17,180 nt of DNA from positions 1-17,180 of the forward strand of contig CAYXSA010000090.1 in assembly GCA_964467315.1 (NCBI GenBank). The letters run 5' to 3'. The position numbers and the translations under genes were made by a program. Positions 1 through 6,162 of this stretch are shown piece by piece; positions within the stretch are counted from its first letter, which is position 1; each line of letters opens with the position of its first letter. Below the pieces are notes generated by a model. It saw nothing but the letters and a program-made list of their open reading frames with translations. It was not told the origin of the DNA and searched no databases. The stretch comes from JAAFIM01 sp964467315 (lineage in GTDB: Bacteria > Bacteroidota > Bacteroidia > Chitinophagales > Saprospiraceae).

Positions 1-126
1 ATAGATGGCATCGCCGAGCAGATAGATGGCATTGCCGAGCAGATAGATGGCATCGCCGAGCAGATAGATGGCATCGCCGAGCAGATAGATGGCATCGCCG
101 AGCAGTTGGACGGCATTGCCGAGTAG
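1..126 (+). CDS. 3' end of a heptad-repeat (coiled-coil-like) protein, partial
   Basis: The window opens inside a plus-strand frame that reads IDGIAEQ five times, then LDGIAE and a TAG stop at 124-126. The start lies left of the window, so only about 41 residues are visible. Seven-residue repeats with Ile at positions 1 and 4 fit the a/d core of a coiled coil, so the C-terminus is probably an elongated helical stalk or oligomerisation segment. The plus strand is preferred because one repeat frame ends cleanly at a stop right after the last unit and because the next gene is convergent with its own terminator. However, several other frames, including all three on the minus strand, are also open across the repeat, so the coding assignment is not secure. 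No function can be assigned. Confidence 0.5.
   Translation: MDGIAEQIDGIAEQIDGIAEQIDGIAEQIDGIAEQLDGIAE
1..126 (+). repeat. 21-bp tandem repeat, five near-identical copies plus one diverged
   Basis: Units start at 1, 22, 43, 64 and 85 with ATAGATGGCATCGCCGAGCA as the first 20 bases. The only change among the five is one C/T wobble (ATC or ATT) in unit 2. The sixth unit (106-126) starts TTGGACGG and ends in TAG. The unit is a multiple of three, so gain or loss of copies keeps the frame and changes the protein by whole heptads. The near-identity suggests recent expansion. The array may continue left of the window. Confidence 0.9.
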
Positions 127-167
127 TTGTGTGGTACTTCCGCCTTTGTTTAGAAAAATGCCTAAGA

Positions 168-203
168 CAAAAAAAATACCCGCCGCGCTCTTTGCGCGGC
201 GGG
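168..203 (-). terminator. Rho-independent terminator for the 322-1746 lipoprotein gene
   Basis: A perfect 10-bp GC stem (arms 179-188 and 194-203, 5-nt loop) is followed on the minus strand by a T-rich tract (168-177). It lies downstream of the minus-strand stop at 322, with one repeat element (215-310) in between. It is oriented to end leftward transcription and has no T-run on the plus side, so it does not serve the convergent gene ending at 126. Confidence 0.7.
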
Positions 204-214
204 TGCCATATTCA

Positions 215-310
215 GCGTGAGGGATAGTAGAGCCGTGATTTATCACGGCTCGGATAGCCCGACCGCCTGCCCTTTTGAGCCGCGAAGCGGCGGGGCAGGC
301 GGGCACGCCC
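215..310 (-). repeat. Modular structured intergenic element, subtype I (copy R1)
   Basis: Read on the minus strand it is GGGCGTGCCC (301-310), hairpin 1 with 8-bp arms GCCTGCCC/GGGCAGGC, the middle block GGTCGGGCTATCC, hairpin 2 (the GAGCCG-N10-CGGCTCTAC module at 227-251), then TATCCCTCACGC ending at 215. The end bases GCGTG (304-308) and CACGC (215-219) are complementary. The element starts 11 nt after the stop codon of the lipoprotein gene and lies on the transcribed strand, so it would form the 3' untranslated region ahead of the terminator. Function unknown. Confidence 0.8.
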
Positions 311-321
311 AACGAAAAACG

Positions 322-1746
322 CTATTCGTCGCCTATATCCGTCGATAATGCGCCGTTGCTATTGGTTTTTATGAGTCCTATCATCGTATTGCCGCCGCCA
401 AAATCGAAAGTGCCCGTAAAGGCGTAACCGCCCAAAGTTTGAGGTCCGTCGGGCGCTCCTTTGAGTACGGGAATTGCTTTAGCTGCCTTTTCGAGGGTAC
501 GCCCCGTGCCGAAAAGCCAATCCCATTGGACTTGCAACTGCGGCGTGATGCGCAAAACGTGCATATCGTTGTTGATGCCCGCGATGCGCACGGAGGTCGA
601 TGTTACCAGATAGCCCGCGTTTTCGGGCAGGAGTAGGATAGAAGCCGCCTGCGAGCCTGAACCCGCTTTTTCGGGGCTGCCATTGGTATAGATGCAAGGC
701 GTGGTAATGCTTTTGCGGCTGACGGTGTTGGAAACATTGGGTACATCTATTTGCATAAACGCCAAGCGCCCGACCTGCTCGCCGCCTGTCGAAATGGATA
801 TGCGCTCATTGCCGATGATGGTCAATACGCCAGCTAAAGAATCGTAGCAAGCATCGGCAGCGACGAGATTTGTGCCGATGTCGCCAAAAACCCCCTGATT
901 GCTAATACCAGGGAAATCCTGCACATATTTTACGACAATAAATTCCAATTGCGAGTCATTGCCTTCGTAGGTTTCCGTCGTGCCCGTGATGATTAGACCA
1001 TTGCGCGATGGGTGTATCGCTACGCCAAAATCATTGCCATTGAAGCCGTAGGCAGCCTGCCAAGCGGGCGGCGCTATATTGGTAATGGTATTGTTGAAGA
1101 GGCGAACGGTGTAAATATCTGTGCGGTCGGTAAGGGCGTTGTAGGCGGGTTTATTGGTATTGACATTGGTCGTAGTGCCCGTGAATACAAAATTACCGTC
1201 GGGCAGCATTTTTATATCGCTTAGTTCATAGTCGAAGTTTGCGCCAGTGGGATTGTTGCCTGCATCGGGTAAAATGCCTTCTTCGATGACAGCGCCTTCC
1301 ATATCAATTTTGATAAGGTGTACGCGCTTTTCGGCGCGGATAGCCTGCCCCGTGCTAAAGTCGATGCGTTGGCGCGTACCCGCCAACAAAAAACCGCCAT
1401 CTTCGGGCAGCACAATGACGCGGCGGGCGATTTGGTCGTAGCCAGAAGCGCCATAAGAGCGGCTCCATATTTCGTTGCCCAGCGAGTCGGTGCGCACGAC
1501 GTAGAAATTGTTGTACAGACCTCTATCGCCTTCCGAGTTGAAAGAGGTCGTAGAGCCAAAGACCAGATAGCCGCCATCGAGCGCAATCTGCGCCACATCG
1601 GCTGCAGTCTGCGTGTATACGTGCCCGTAGTATTTGAAAAAAGTAAGCTCCTGATTAGGTGGGGCTATATTGCCATTGAATTTGTCGCAGCTGCTGAAGG
1701 CAAAAACTGCTATCGCCAAGCAGGCGGCGTAATATATATTTTTCAT
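322..1746 (-). CDS. Secreted lipoprotein with propeller-like repeats
   Basis: 474 residues. The N-terminus has a short charged start, a hydrophobic stretch and Cys20 in FSSC, which fits a signal-peptidase II lipobox, so the mature protein is probably lipid-anchored. The body repeats a pattern of a DGGY/DGNF-like turn, a strand such as LVFGST, FLLAGT, FVFTGT or IITGT, and then a strand ending in D..GN..W or similar. Blades are visible near residues 55-100, 110-150, 175-215 and 240-275. This is the usual sign of a beta-propeller-like surface protein in Bacteroidota. No catalytic motif is visible and the ligand is unknown. It starts at an ATG 57 bp after the stop of the upstream barrel gene, so the two may be cotranscribed. 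Terminator at 168-203. Confidence 0.85.
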   Translation of the reverse strand: MKNIYYAACLAIAVFAFSSCDKFNGNIAPPNQELTFFKYYGHVYTQTAADVAQIALDGGYLVFGSTTSFNSEGDRGLYNNFYVVRTDSLGNEIWSRSYGASGYDQIARRVIVLPEDGGFLLAGTRQRIDFSTGQAIRAEKRVHLIKIDMEGAVIEEGILPDAGNNPTGANFDYELSDIKMLPDGNFVFTGTTTNVNTNKPAYNALTDRTDIYTVRLFNNTITNIAPPAWQAAYGFNGNDFGVAIHPSRNGLIITGTTETYEGNDSQLEFIVVKYVQDFPGISNQGVFGDIGTNLVAADACYDSLAGVLTIIGNERISISTGGEQVGRLAFMQIDVPNVSNTVSRKSITTPCIYTNGSPEKAGSGSQAASILLLPENAGYLVTSTSVRIAGINNDMHVLRITPQLQVQWDWLFGTGRTLEKAAKAIPVLKGAPDGPQTLGGYAFTGTFDFGGGNTMIGLIKTNSNGALSTDIGDE

Positions 1747-1783
1747 CTGCCGAAGTTGTGTGGGGTTGGGGAAGTCCGATAAG

Positions 1784-1800
1784 AAAAAGCGCTTGCGCTT
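1784..1800 (-). terminator. Possible weak terminator after the barrel gene
   Basis: On the minus strand, a few bases after the stop at 1804, AAGCGC-AA-GCGCTT is followed by five T. The stem is only about 5-6 bp with a tiny loop, so it may attenuate rather than stop transcription into the lipoprotein gene. Confidence 0.3.
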
Positions 1801-1803
1801 GTT

Positions 1804-3225
1804 TTAGTCTTCGAGGTCGTCGATGGTGGCGCGTCCTGCTTTTACGGCATCGAGATAATTTTTCTTGTCGCGCTTGCTGTCGTTTACGGCATCGCGGAGT
1901 TCGCGGCGCGCGTCTTCGTCGGTGGTTTTCGGTTCGCCGCTGTCGCCTTTTTTCTTGCCGCCCAAAGCAAATTTTTTGTCGTAGAGTTTTTCGGCAAGCC
2001 GCAAATCGTATTGGCGTTTTTTGCGGGGCGTATAAAAGGACTTCATAAAGCCTAAGTTAAGGCTAACATTGTCGATGCGAAAATCATTATCCACGTAGCC
2101 GTAGCGGTAAAGCAGCTCTTTTTGCGTGTAGCGGTTTTCTATTTGTACGGCATTCAGCAAAAAGCGATTGTAGCGAATATCGAAGAAGATAAAGTTGGAG
2201 CCTAAGCGAAATTTGCAGCCTACACCCGCTACGAGCGATACATTGATAGGGGCACGCAGGGTATTTCGGGTGCTCAAATAGTTGTCTTCTTGTCCTGTGG
2301 TTTGGTCTTTTACGATGTTGCGGGTGATGATAATTTCCGTATCATCAGAGCCCAAAACCTGACCGCCGCCGCGTCCGTCCAATTCATTGCGTCGCAAAAC
2401 GCCTTTTAACTTCGCTTGCAGCAAGAAATTCGGCGTGATGCCCACATAGGCATAAGGCAAAATTTTCTTTTTCCATTCGTAATTGTAGCGTATCATTACG
2501 GGCAGGTCTATCCAAGTTTGCACTTCCTTAAATTGGAATTGTGCAAAATTGAAAGGCGTACCGTTGGGATTATTGTCGCTGCCTACGACCTGCGGCAAAG
2601 AGGCGAGATAGTAGTTGCGCTGCGCAAAATTGACCTCAAACATAAAGTCGAAAGTCTTGTAGACGGGTATCTCTATGCCTGTGCTCAAATTCCAACCAAG
2701 TGTAACGTTGGATAGCACATCTACGGGCGTGGTCGTCGTATTGCTTGCGCCGTAGATTTGCAGGATTTCGGGACGCGAATAGTTGCCCCCCGCCGAGCCG
2801 TACCAAGAAATAATCGGATTTCGGCGATAGGTGCGCGAAAGATAAATCAGGTCGTAAGAGGCAACTTGGTCGGTAGAATCCACCTCAAACAGGGGGTCGT
2901 AGCGCAAAAGCTCCTCAAAATACTCCGTTGCCACGTCGAGCCGATTCGTAAATAGATTGGTCTCCGTGAGCAAGCGATACGCTTGCACCTTGTTTTCTTT
3001 GGAGAGTTTGCTCGAAAAGCGACAGTCGGGCGAAAATTTGCCTTCTATATCGCTTAGTCGCCCTTCCAAGTAGGCGCGTTTTGCATCGTCCAACTCGCGT
3101 TCGCATTCGAGTTGGGTTTTTCCTTGCGCCCCTGCGGTCTGGGGTAGCATCGCGGCAGCCGCAAGCAGCCCCGCTAAAGCCATATTTTGTAGCCGTCGGG
3201 CAACAATCGGCAAGATATTCGTCAT
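1804..3225 (-). CDS. Outer-membrane beta-barrel protein with N-terminal TPR-like region (PorT-like)
   Basis: 473 residues from the ATG at 3225. This start is preferred over the longer frame (to 3309) because it gives a clean signal peptide: charged MTNILPIVARRLQ, a hydrophobic Ala/Leu stretch and a cleavage-like TAGAQG near residue 34. A later ATG at 3183 is also possible. The mature protein begins with a Cys-containing helical region (ECERELDDAKRAYLEG... through YFEELLRYDPLFEVDS), resembling the short TPR-like domains found before barrels in this phylum. Alternating aromatic strands follow (GSAGGNYS, GWNLSTGIEIPV, DLPVMIRYNYEW, ILPYAYVGI, VSLVAGVGCKF, SLNLGFMKSF), typical of a PorT-like outer-membrane barrel. 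The last about 70 residues are Lys/Asp-rich and probably disordered. Specific role unknown. Confidence 0.85.
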   Translation of the reverse strand: MTNILPIVARRLQNMALAGLLAAAAMLPQTAGAQGKTQLECERELDDAKRAYLEGRLSDIEGKFSPDCRFSSKLSKENKVQAYRLLTETNLFTNRLDVATEYFEELLRYDPLFEVDSTDQVASYDLIYLSRTYRRNPIISWYGSAGGNYSRPEILQIYGASNTTTTPVDVLSNVTLGWNLSTGIEIPVYKTFDFMFEVNFAQRNYYLASLPQVVGSDNNPNGTPFNFAQFQFKEVQTWIDLPVMIRYNYEWKKKILPYAYVGITPNFLLQAKLKGVLRRNELDGRGGGQVLGSDDTEIIITRNIVKDQTTGQEDNYLSTRNTLRAPINVSLVAGVGCKFRLGSNFIFFDIRYNRFLLNAVQIENRYTQKELLYRYGYVDNDFRIDNVSLNLGFMKSFYTPRKKRQYDLRLAEKLYDKKFALGGKKKGDSGEPKTTDEDARRELRDAVNDSKRDKKNYLDAVKAGRATIDDLED

Positions 3226-3343
3226 GAAAATACCAGTTTTAAAGGGGTGGAGAATACAAAGCCACGCGGGTAGCCAAGTAGGTACGCAATAATAAGGAAA
3301 AAGAGGCAAATTATAGCGCTAATACATATAGAAATAATTTTTT

Positions 3344-3500
3344 GGGCCTGCCCGCCCTGCGTCCGCCGCGCAAAGGGCGCGGCGGGAGCCGCAATAAATT
3401 GCGGCTCTACACGCAGGGCGGTCGCGTGTTGCGGGGTTTTAGTACGCGGCAGAGCCGCGCACCGCGCCGCGCAGCGGCGCGCCCCTACACCCGCTCAGGC
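3344..3500 (+). repeat. Modular structured intergenic element, subtype II (copy R2) with swapped outer pair
   Basis: It fills most of the 318-base gap between the genes ending at 3544 and starting at 3225. On the plus strand: T-run (3338-3343), GGGCCTGCCC (3344-3353), hairpin 1 closed by GCCCTGCGT/ACGCAGGGC and containing a GC hairpin plus a GAGCCG-N10-CGGCTCTAC module (3386-3410). The subtype II block GGTCGCGTGTTGCGGGG follows, then GC-rich hairpin 2 and CGCGCCCCTACACCCGCTCAGGC. Its ends read GCCTG (3346-3350) and CAGGC (3496-3500), whereas other copies have GCGTG and CACGC. It lies antisense to both neighbours. The open frame across it is only a translation of the repeat. Confidence 0.75.
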
Positions 3501-3543
3501 GAGGAAAGTCGGACGGTATCGCCGCATATCTATTTTTTGCCGT

Positions 3544-4128
3544 TTATTCTTTCAGCCTATAGGCTTTTGCGCCTTTGTGGAAAGCGCTGTAAATGGCTTT
3601 GTTTTCGTCGTTTAGCTGTATATCGTTTTCGTTGCGCATTTCTTTTAGGATAGTGCCATCTTCGATATTATAAACGAAATAGCCTCTATCTTCGTCCTTT
3701 TTGTCGGGTGTGATAGAATGGGTAACAACGTCTATAAAGTGCAATTCTCCCATCGGCGTAAAATAGTAGCTGCAAAGCGTTTGCATAGTGCATTTGCCTT
3801 TTAGCTTTGCGGATTGTCCGCTAAAGTACATACGCACTTCTATTTTGCGGATATGCCCGCCATCGTCCATATACTGGGTGAGATGTACTCGCGTTTTGAC
3901 TACAGTTACTTCCAACTCTTTGACTACCATCTGATACAAGAAGCTTTCAAAGGTTTCGGCTGTGCCTGTTTTTTGTAGGAGTTCGTCGCCGCCGTCGATG
4001 GTGCGGGTTTCGTCGAAAACGGAGGTTGCCGTTAGGGCTTGCATCCGTTTGGATTCGAGATAAGGGATTTGCGCTTGAGCCTGCAAGCCCAAAAGGCAAA
4101 AAAGCAGGCATAGAAATTTTGTAGCCAT
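3544..4128 (-). CDS. Small secreted protein of unknown function
   Basis: 194 residues from the ATG at 4128. This start was chosen because it gives a clear signal peptide (MATKFLCLLFCLLGLQAQAQ, cut after about residue 20). The longer frame to 4215 would begin inside the repeat-like hairpins. The mature part alternates strands and charged turns (VVKELEVTVVKTRVHL, HIRKIEVRMYF, CTMQTLCSYYFTPMGELHFIDVVTHS, GYFVYNIEDG) and ends in a Lys-rich tail. It resembles a compact beta-rich periplasmic or exported protein. I do not recognise a family. It lies 237 bp downstream of the adenosyltransferase gene, separated by repeat elements, so a shared transcript is uncertain. Confidence 0.75.
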   Translation of the reverse strand: MATKFLCLLFCLLGLQAQAQIPYLESKRMQALTATSVFDETRTIDGGDELLQKTGTAETFESFLYQMVVKELEVTVVKTRVHLTQYMDDGGHIRKIEVRMYFSGQSAKLKGKCTMQTLCSYYFTPMGELHFIDVVTHSITPDKKDEDRGYFVYNIEDGTILKEMRNENDIQLNDENKAIYSAFHKGAKAYRLKE

Positions 4129-4171
4129 AAGGGGATAAAATTGTTGGTAGGTTTCGGAATAGGTTTGCGCG

Positions 4172-4220
4172 CCGCGCCGCCCTTGCGGCGCGGCTGTAGA
4201 GCCGTTGCATTGCAACGGCT
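4172..4220 (-). repeat. Two hairpins next to copy R3, including one reused module
   Basis: A 9-bp perfect GC hairpin (4172-4180 with 4185-4193, 4-nt loop) sits beside the sequence 4196-4220. On the minus strand the latter reads AGCCG, an 11-base palindromic core, then CGGCTCTAC, the same module that occurs inside R1, R2, R7 and R9. They lie just beyond the CACGC end of R3, between it and the start of the small secreted protein gene. Confidence 0.6.
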
Positions 4221-4223
4221 TTT

Positions 4224-4343
4224 GCGTGAGGGATAGTAGGGGCGCATCAACATTCGCCCCCCAGTGGGGCGATGGTGGTACGCCCCGAATAGCCCGACCC
4301 TGCGACCTTTAAGCGCGTTAGCGCGGGGAGCAGGGGCACGCCC
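4224..4343 (-). repeat. Modular structured intergenic element, subtype I (copy R3)
   Basis: Minus strand: T-run (4344-4350), GGGCGTGCCC (4334-4343), hairpin 1 closed by CCCTGC/GCAGGG, GGTCGGGCTATTC, hairpin 2, then TACTATCCCTCACGC ending at 4224. Hairpin 2 contains an imperfect inverted repeat with CATCAACATTCGCCCC, related to the long perfect hairpin of copy R8. It begins 22 nt after the adenosyltransferase stop codon, on the transcribed strand. Confidence 0.8.
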
Positions 4344-4365
4344 AAAAAAAACGCTGTTATAAATT

Positions 4366-4914
4366 TTAGCTTCTGCCTTTCCAGATGATTTCCGCCGCGC
4401 CTGCGCGATGTGCTGCGTAGCGTGCGAGGACAAAAAGGTAGTCGGAAAGCCGATTGAGGAGCTGTAAAACGATGGCGGGGACGGGCTCGCTCTCGTGAAG
4501 TGCGACCGCCAAGCGCTCGGCGCGGCGACAGACGCAGCGCGCAAGATGGCAAAACGATACGGCGCTGCTGCCGCCTGGCAAGATGAAATTTTTGAGCGCG
4601 GGCAGCTCGGATTCCATCGCGTCGATGCGTGTTTCTATCCAAAGGAGGTCGTCGGCGTGCAGGTCGTTTAGCATCAGTTGCGGCTTGTCGGGCTGGGTAG
4701 CCAGCACCGCGCCGACGCTAAAAAGTCGGTTTTGCAGGCGGCGCAATTCTTCTTGTGCCCAGTCGAGATTATCGGCTACGAGTCCGATGTAGGAATTTAG
4801 TTCGTCCACTGTGCCGTAGGCTTCTATACGCAGGTGGTGTTTGGGTACGCGCGCGCCGCCGAAAAGCCCTGTGGTGCCGTCGTCGCCTGTCTTGGTGTAT
4901 ATTTTGAAGGACAT
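4366..4914 (-). CDS. PduO-type cob(I)alamin / cob(I)yrinic acid a,c-diamide adenosyltransferase
   Basis: 182 residues, full length for the PduO-type ATP:corrinoid adenosyltransferase family, which transfers the 5'-deoxyadenosyl group of ATP to Co(I) corrinoid to make the coenzyme B12 form. The ATP-binding N-terminal motif TKTGDDGTTGLFGG is at 7-20, RIEAYGTVDELNS at 29-41, FILPGGS at 110-116, RRAER at 130-134 and LNRLSDYLFVLAR at 153-165. All family signatures are present, so it is probably active in the cytoplasm. The same fold is called PduO, YvqK or MMAB in different organisms, so I give no symbol. It lies 152 bp downstream of hemC, another tetrapyrrole gene on the same strand, with a hairpin repeat between them. 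Confidence 0.95.
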   Translation of the reverse strand: MSFKIYTKTGDDGTTGLFGGARVPKHHLRIEAYGTVDELNSYIGLVADNLDWAQEELRRLQNRLFSVGAVLATQPDKPQLMLNDLHADDLLWIETRIDAMESELPALKNFILPGGSSAVSFCHLARCVCRRAERLAVALHESEPVPAIVLQLLNRLSDYLFVLARYAAHRAGAAEIIWKGRS

Positions 4915-4931
4915 GATTTTTTTTGGGGAAT

Positions 4932-5034
4932 AATTTAGCGTGATGTATAGGTACTGCGCCGCTCGCCTTCGGCTCGCGTCGCTGGTACTATGCCACTCGC
5001 TACGCTCGTGGCAGTGGTAGCAAGTATCTAAATT
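4932..5034. repeat. Hairpin-rich intergenic repeat (R4), different family
   Basis: The outer 7-bp arms AATTTAG (4932-4938) and CTAAATT (5028-5034) enclose GC-rich imperfect hairpins, including TGCCAC...GTGGCA at 4991-5013 and two GGTACT words. The loop word TCGCTACGCTCG (4997-5008) is shared with the repeat after dnaN (8389-8400). It fills the gap between hemC and the adenosyltransferase gene. It does not carry the GGGCGTG/CACGC ends of the main family. Confidence 0.5.
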
Positions 5035-5066
5035 TTGTGTGAATAGCTGCCGTCTACATTGCTTAT

Positions 5067-5960
5067 TTATAGCCCTTTGAGTTGATTTACGGCGATTTGT
5101 GCGAGTCCGTTGGAGGTAGCGGCGGAGAGGCGTATATGTCGGAGATTGCTCAAATCGGCATCAGCGACGGCAGCCCAAAGATGGAAGTTGCCGAGTTTAT
5201 CGCATTCGCAGTAAGCGCCCAGCGGCGTTTGGCAGCCGCCGCCGAAGAGCTGCAAAAGCCGCCGTTCTACATTGGTGCAGCGCACTACTTCGTCGTGATG
5301 AATGTCGAGCAAAAATTTTTGCAAAGCCAAATCATCGGCGCGGGTTTGGAGCACCAATACGCCTTGCGCGGGCGCGGGTACGAACTCACGGGGCGAAAAC
5401 TCGTGTACGTGGAAGTCGCTCAAATCCAATTCCAGTCGGCTCAAACCTGCAGCGGCGAGCATGATGGCATCGAGTTCGCCTGTGCGCAATTTTTCCAATC
5501 GTGTGGGCACATTGCCGCGTAGGTCGGTAGGCAAAACGTCGGGGCGGAAGTGCAAAAGTTGGGCTTTACGGCGAGCGGAAGAGGTGCCAACGCGGGCGGC
5601 GCTGGGCAGGGGAATGATTTGGCTTTTGTCGAGTCTATCGCGGCGGATAATAAGCCAGTCGGCGGGGTTGTCGCGGTAAGAAACGGCGGCGAGTTTTAGC
5701 CCTTCGGTGGCTTGGGTGGGCATATCTTTCATGGAGTGTACGGCTAAGTCGACGCTGCCGTCTTTTAGTGCATCTTCCAGCTCTTTGGTAAAAAAGCCCT
5801 TGCCTTCGATTTTATCGAAAGAGAGGTGTTGGATTTTATCGCCTTTGGTTTGTATGATTTGCAGTTCGACGGTAGCGCCGAGTTCTTGGAGCTGCGTTTT
5901 GATGTAGTTTGCTTGCCAGAGGGCGAGCGCGCTGCCGCGTGTGCCGATTTTTATCTTCAC
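5067..5960 (-). CDS. hemC: Hydroxymethylbilane synthase (porphobilinogen deaminase)
   Basis: 297 residues, usual length for HemC, which joins four porphobilinogen molecules into linear hydroxymethylbilane in the cytoplasmic haem/corrinoid pathway. The start is a GTG at 5960. No in-frame ATG fits better, and the KIGTRGSALALWQA motif at residues 4-17 belongs at the N-terminus. Key features are VHSMKDMP (74-81) with catalytic Asp79, GTSSARRKAQ (125-134) and LRGNVPTRL (147-155) in the substrate and cofactor binding region, PAPAQG (195-200), and GGGCQTPLG (240-248), where Cys243 should carry the dipyrromethane cofactor. The C-terminal domain is present. No other haem gene is adjacent. The neighbour downstream on the same strand is the B12 adenosyltransferase. 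Confidence 0.97.
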   Translation of the reverse strand: MKIKIGTRGSALALWQANYIKTQLQELGATVELQIIQTKGDKIQHLSFDKIEGKGFFTKELEDALKDGSVDLAVHSMKDMPTQATEGLKLAAVSYRDNPADWLIIRRDRLDKSQIIPLPSAARVGTSSARRKAQLLHFRPDVLPTDLRGNVPTRLEKLRTGELDAIMLAAAGLSRLELDLSDFHVHEFSPREFVPAPAQGVLVLQTRADDLALQKFLLDIHHDEVVRCTNVERRLLQLFGGGCQTPLGAYCECDKLGNFHLWAAVADADLSNLRHIRLSAATSNGLAQIAVNQLKGL

Positions 5961-6099
5961 GGGGTAGGATGAATTTCCGTAGGCAACGTTTCGCTCGCCT
6001 ACGATTATGAAAAGAAAGCCCTTTTGGGGCTATTGCTGCAAGGCAAAAATAAGTTACACTCAATTAACGATGTAGTTAGTGAATGTCAATAAAACCGCA

Positions 6100-6107
6100 C
6101 AAAGATA
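6100..6107 (-). promoter_or_regulatory. Possible -7 box of a hemC promoter
   Basis: On the minus strand this reads TATCTTTG, an exact match to the Bacteroidota -7 consensus TAnnTTTG. I see no good -33 TTTG at the right distance. A second match, TATTTTTG, lies at 6044-6051. Either would leave a leader of about 75-130 nt that holds small inverted repeats (5978-5984 with 5997-6003, and 6017-6021 with 6027-6031). Confidence 0.3.
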
Positions 6108-6110
6108 GCA

Positions 6111-6145
6111 TTTGGTGAGCGGAAAGCGGAAAAAATGTAATTTTG
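6111..6145 (+). promoter_or_regulatory. Likely Bacteroidota-type promoter of the 6163 glycosyltransferase gene
   Basis: TTTG at 6111-6114 is followed after 23 nt by TAATTTTG (6138-6145), an exact TAnnTTTG -7 box. Transcription would start around 6150, leaving about a dozen bases before the ATG at 6163. This supports that start and argues against the TTG start at 6112, which overlaps the -33 element. Confidence 0.45.
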
Positions 6146-6162
6146 CCCGCAAAAAACAGTAT

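Noticed and set aside
1..126. Possible CRISPR array
   Set aside because: The repeats are directly tandem without spacers and keep a reading frame, so this is a coding tandem repeat.
168..203. Bidirectional terminator at 179-203
   Set aside because: The T-run is on the minus side only. After the stem on the plus strand there is TGCCATATTC, not a T tract.
3226..3309. Longer start of the barrel protein
   Set aside because: It adds a Trp/Cys-rich stretch before a complete signal peptide, so the ATG at 3225 is preferred.
3501..3520. GAGGAAAGTC after copy R2, like the conserved start of RNase P RNA
   Set aside because: Only about 10 bases match. The rest of the RNase P fold is absent and the gene for the secreted protein begins at once.
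6112..6162. TTG start of the glycosyltransferase at 6112
   Set aside because: It overlaps the likely -33 box and would lie upstream of the transcription start. The added residues are basic and precede the first membrane helix without purpose.
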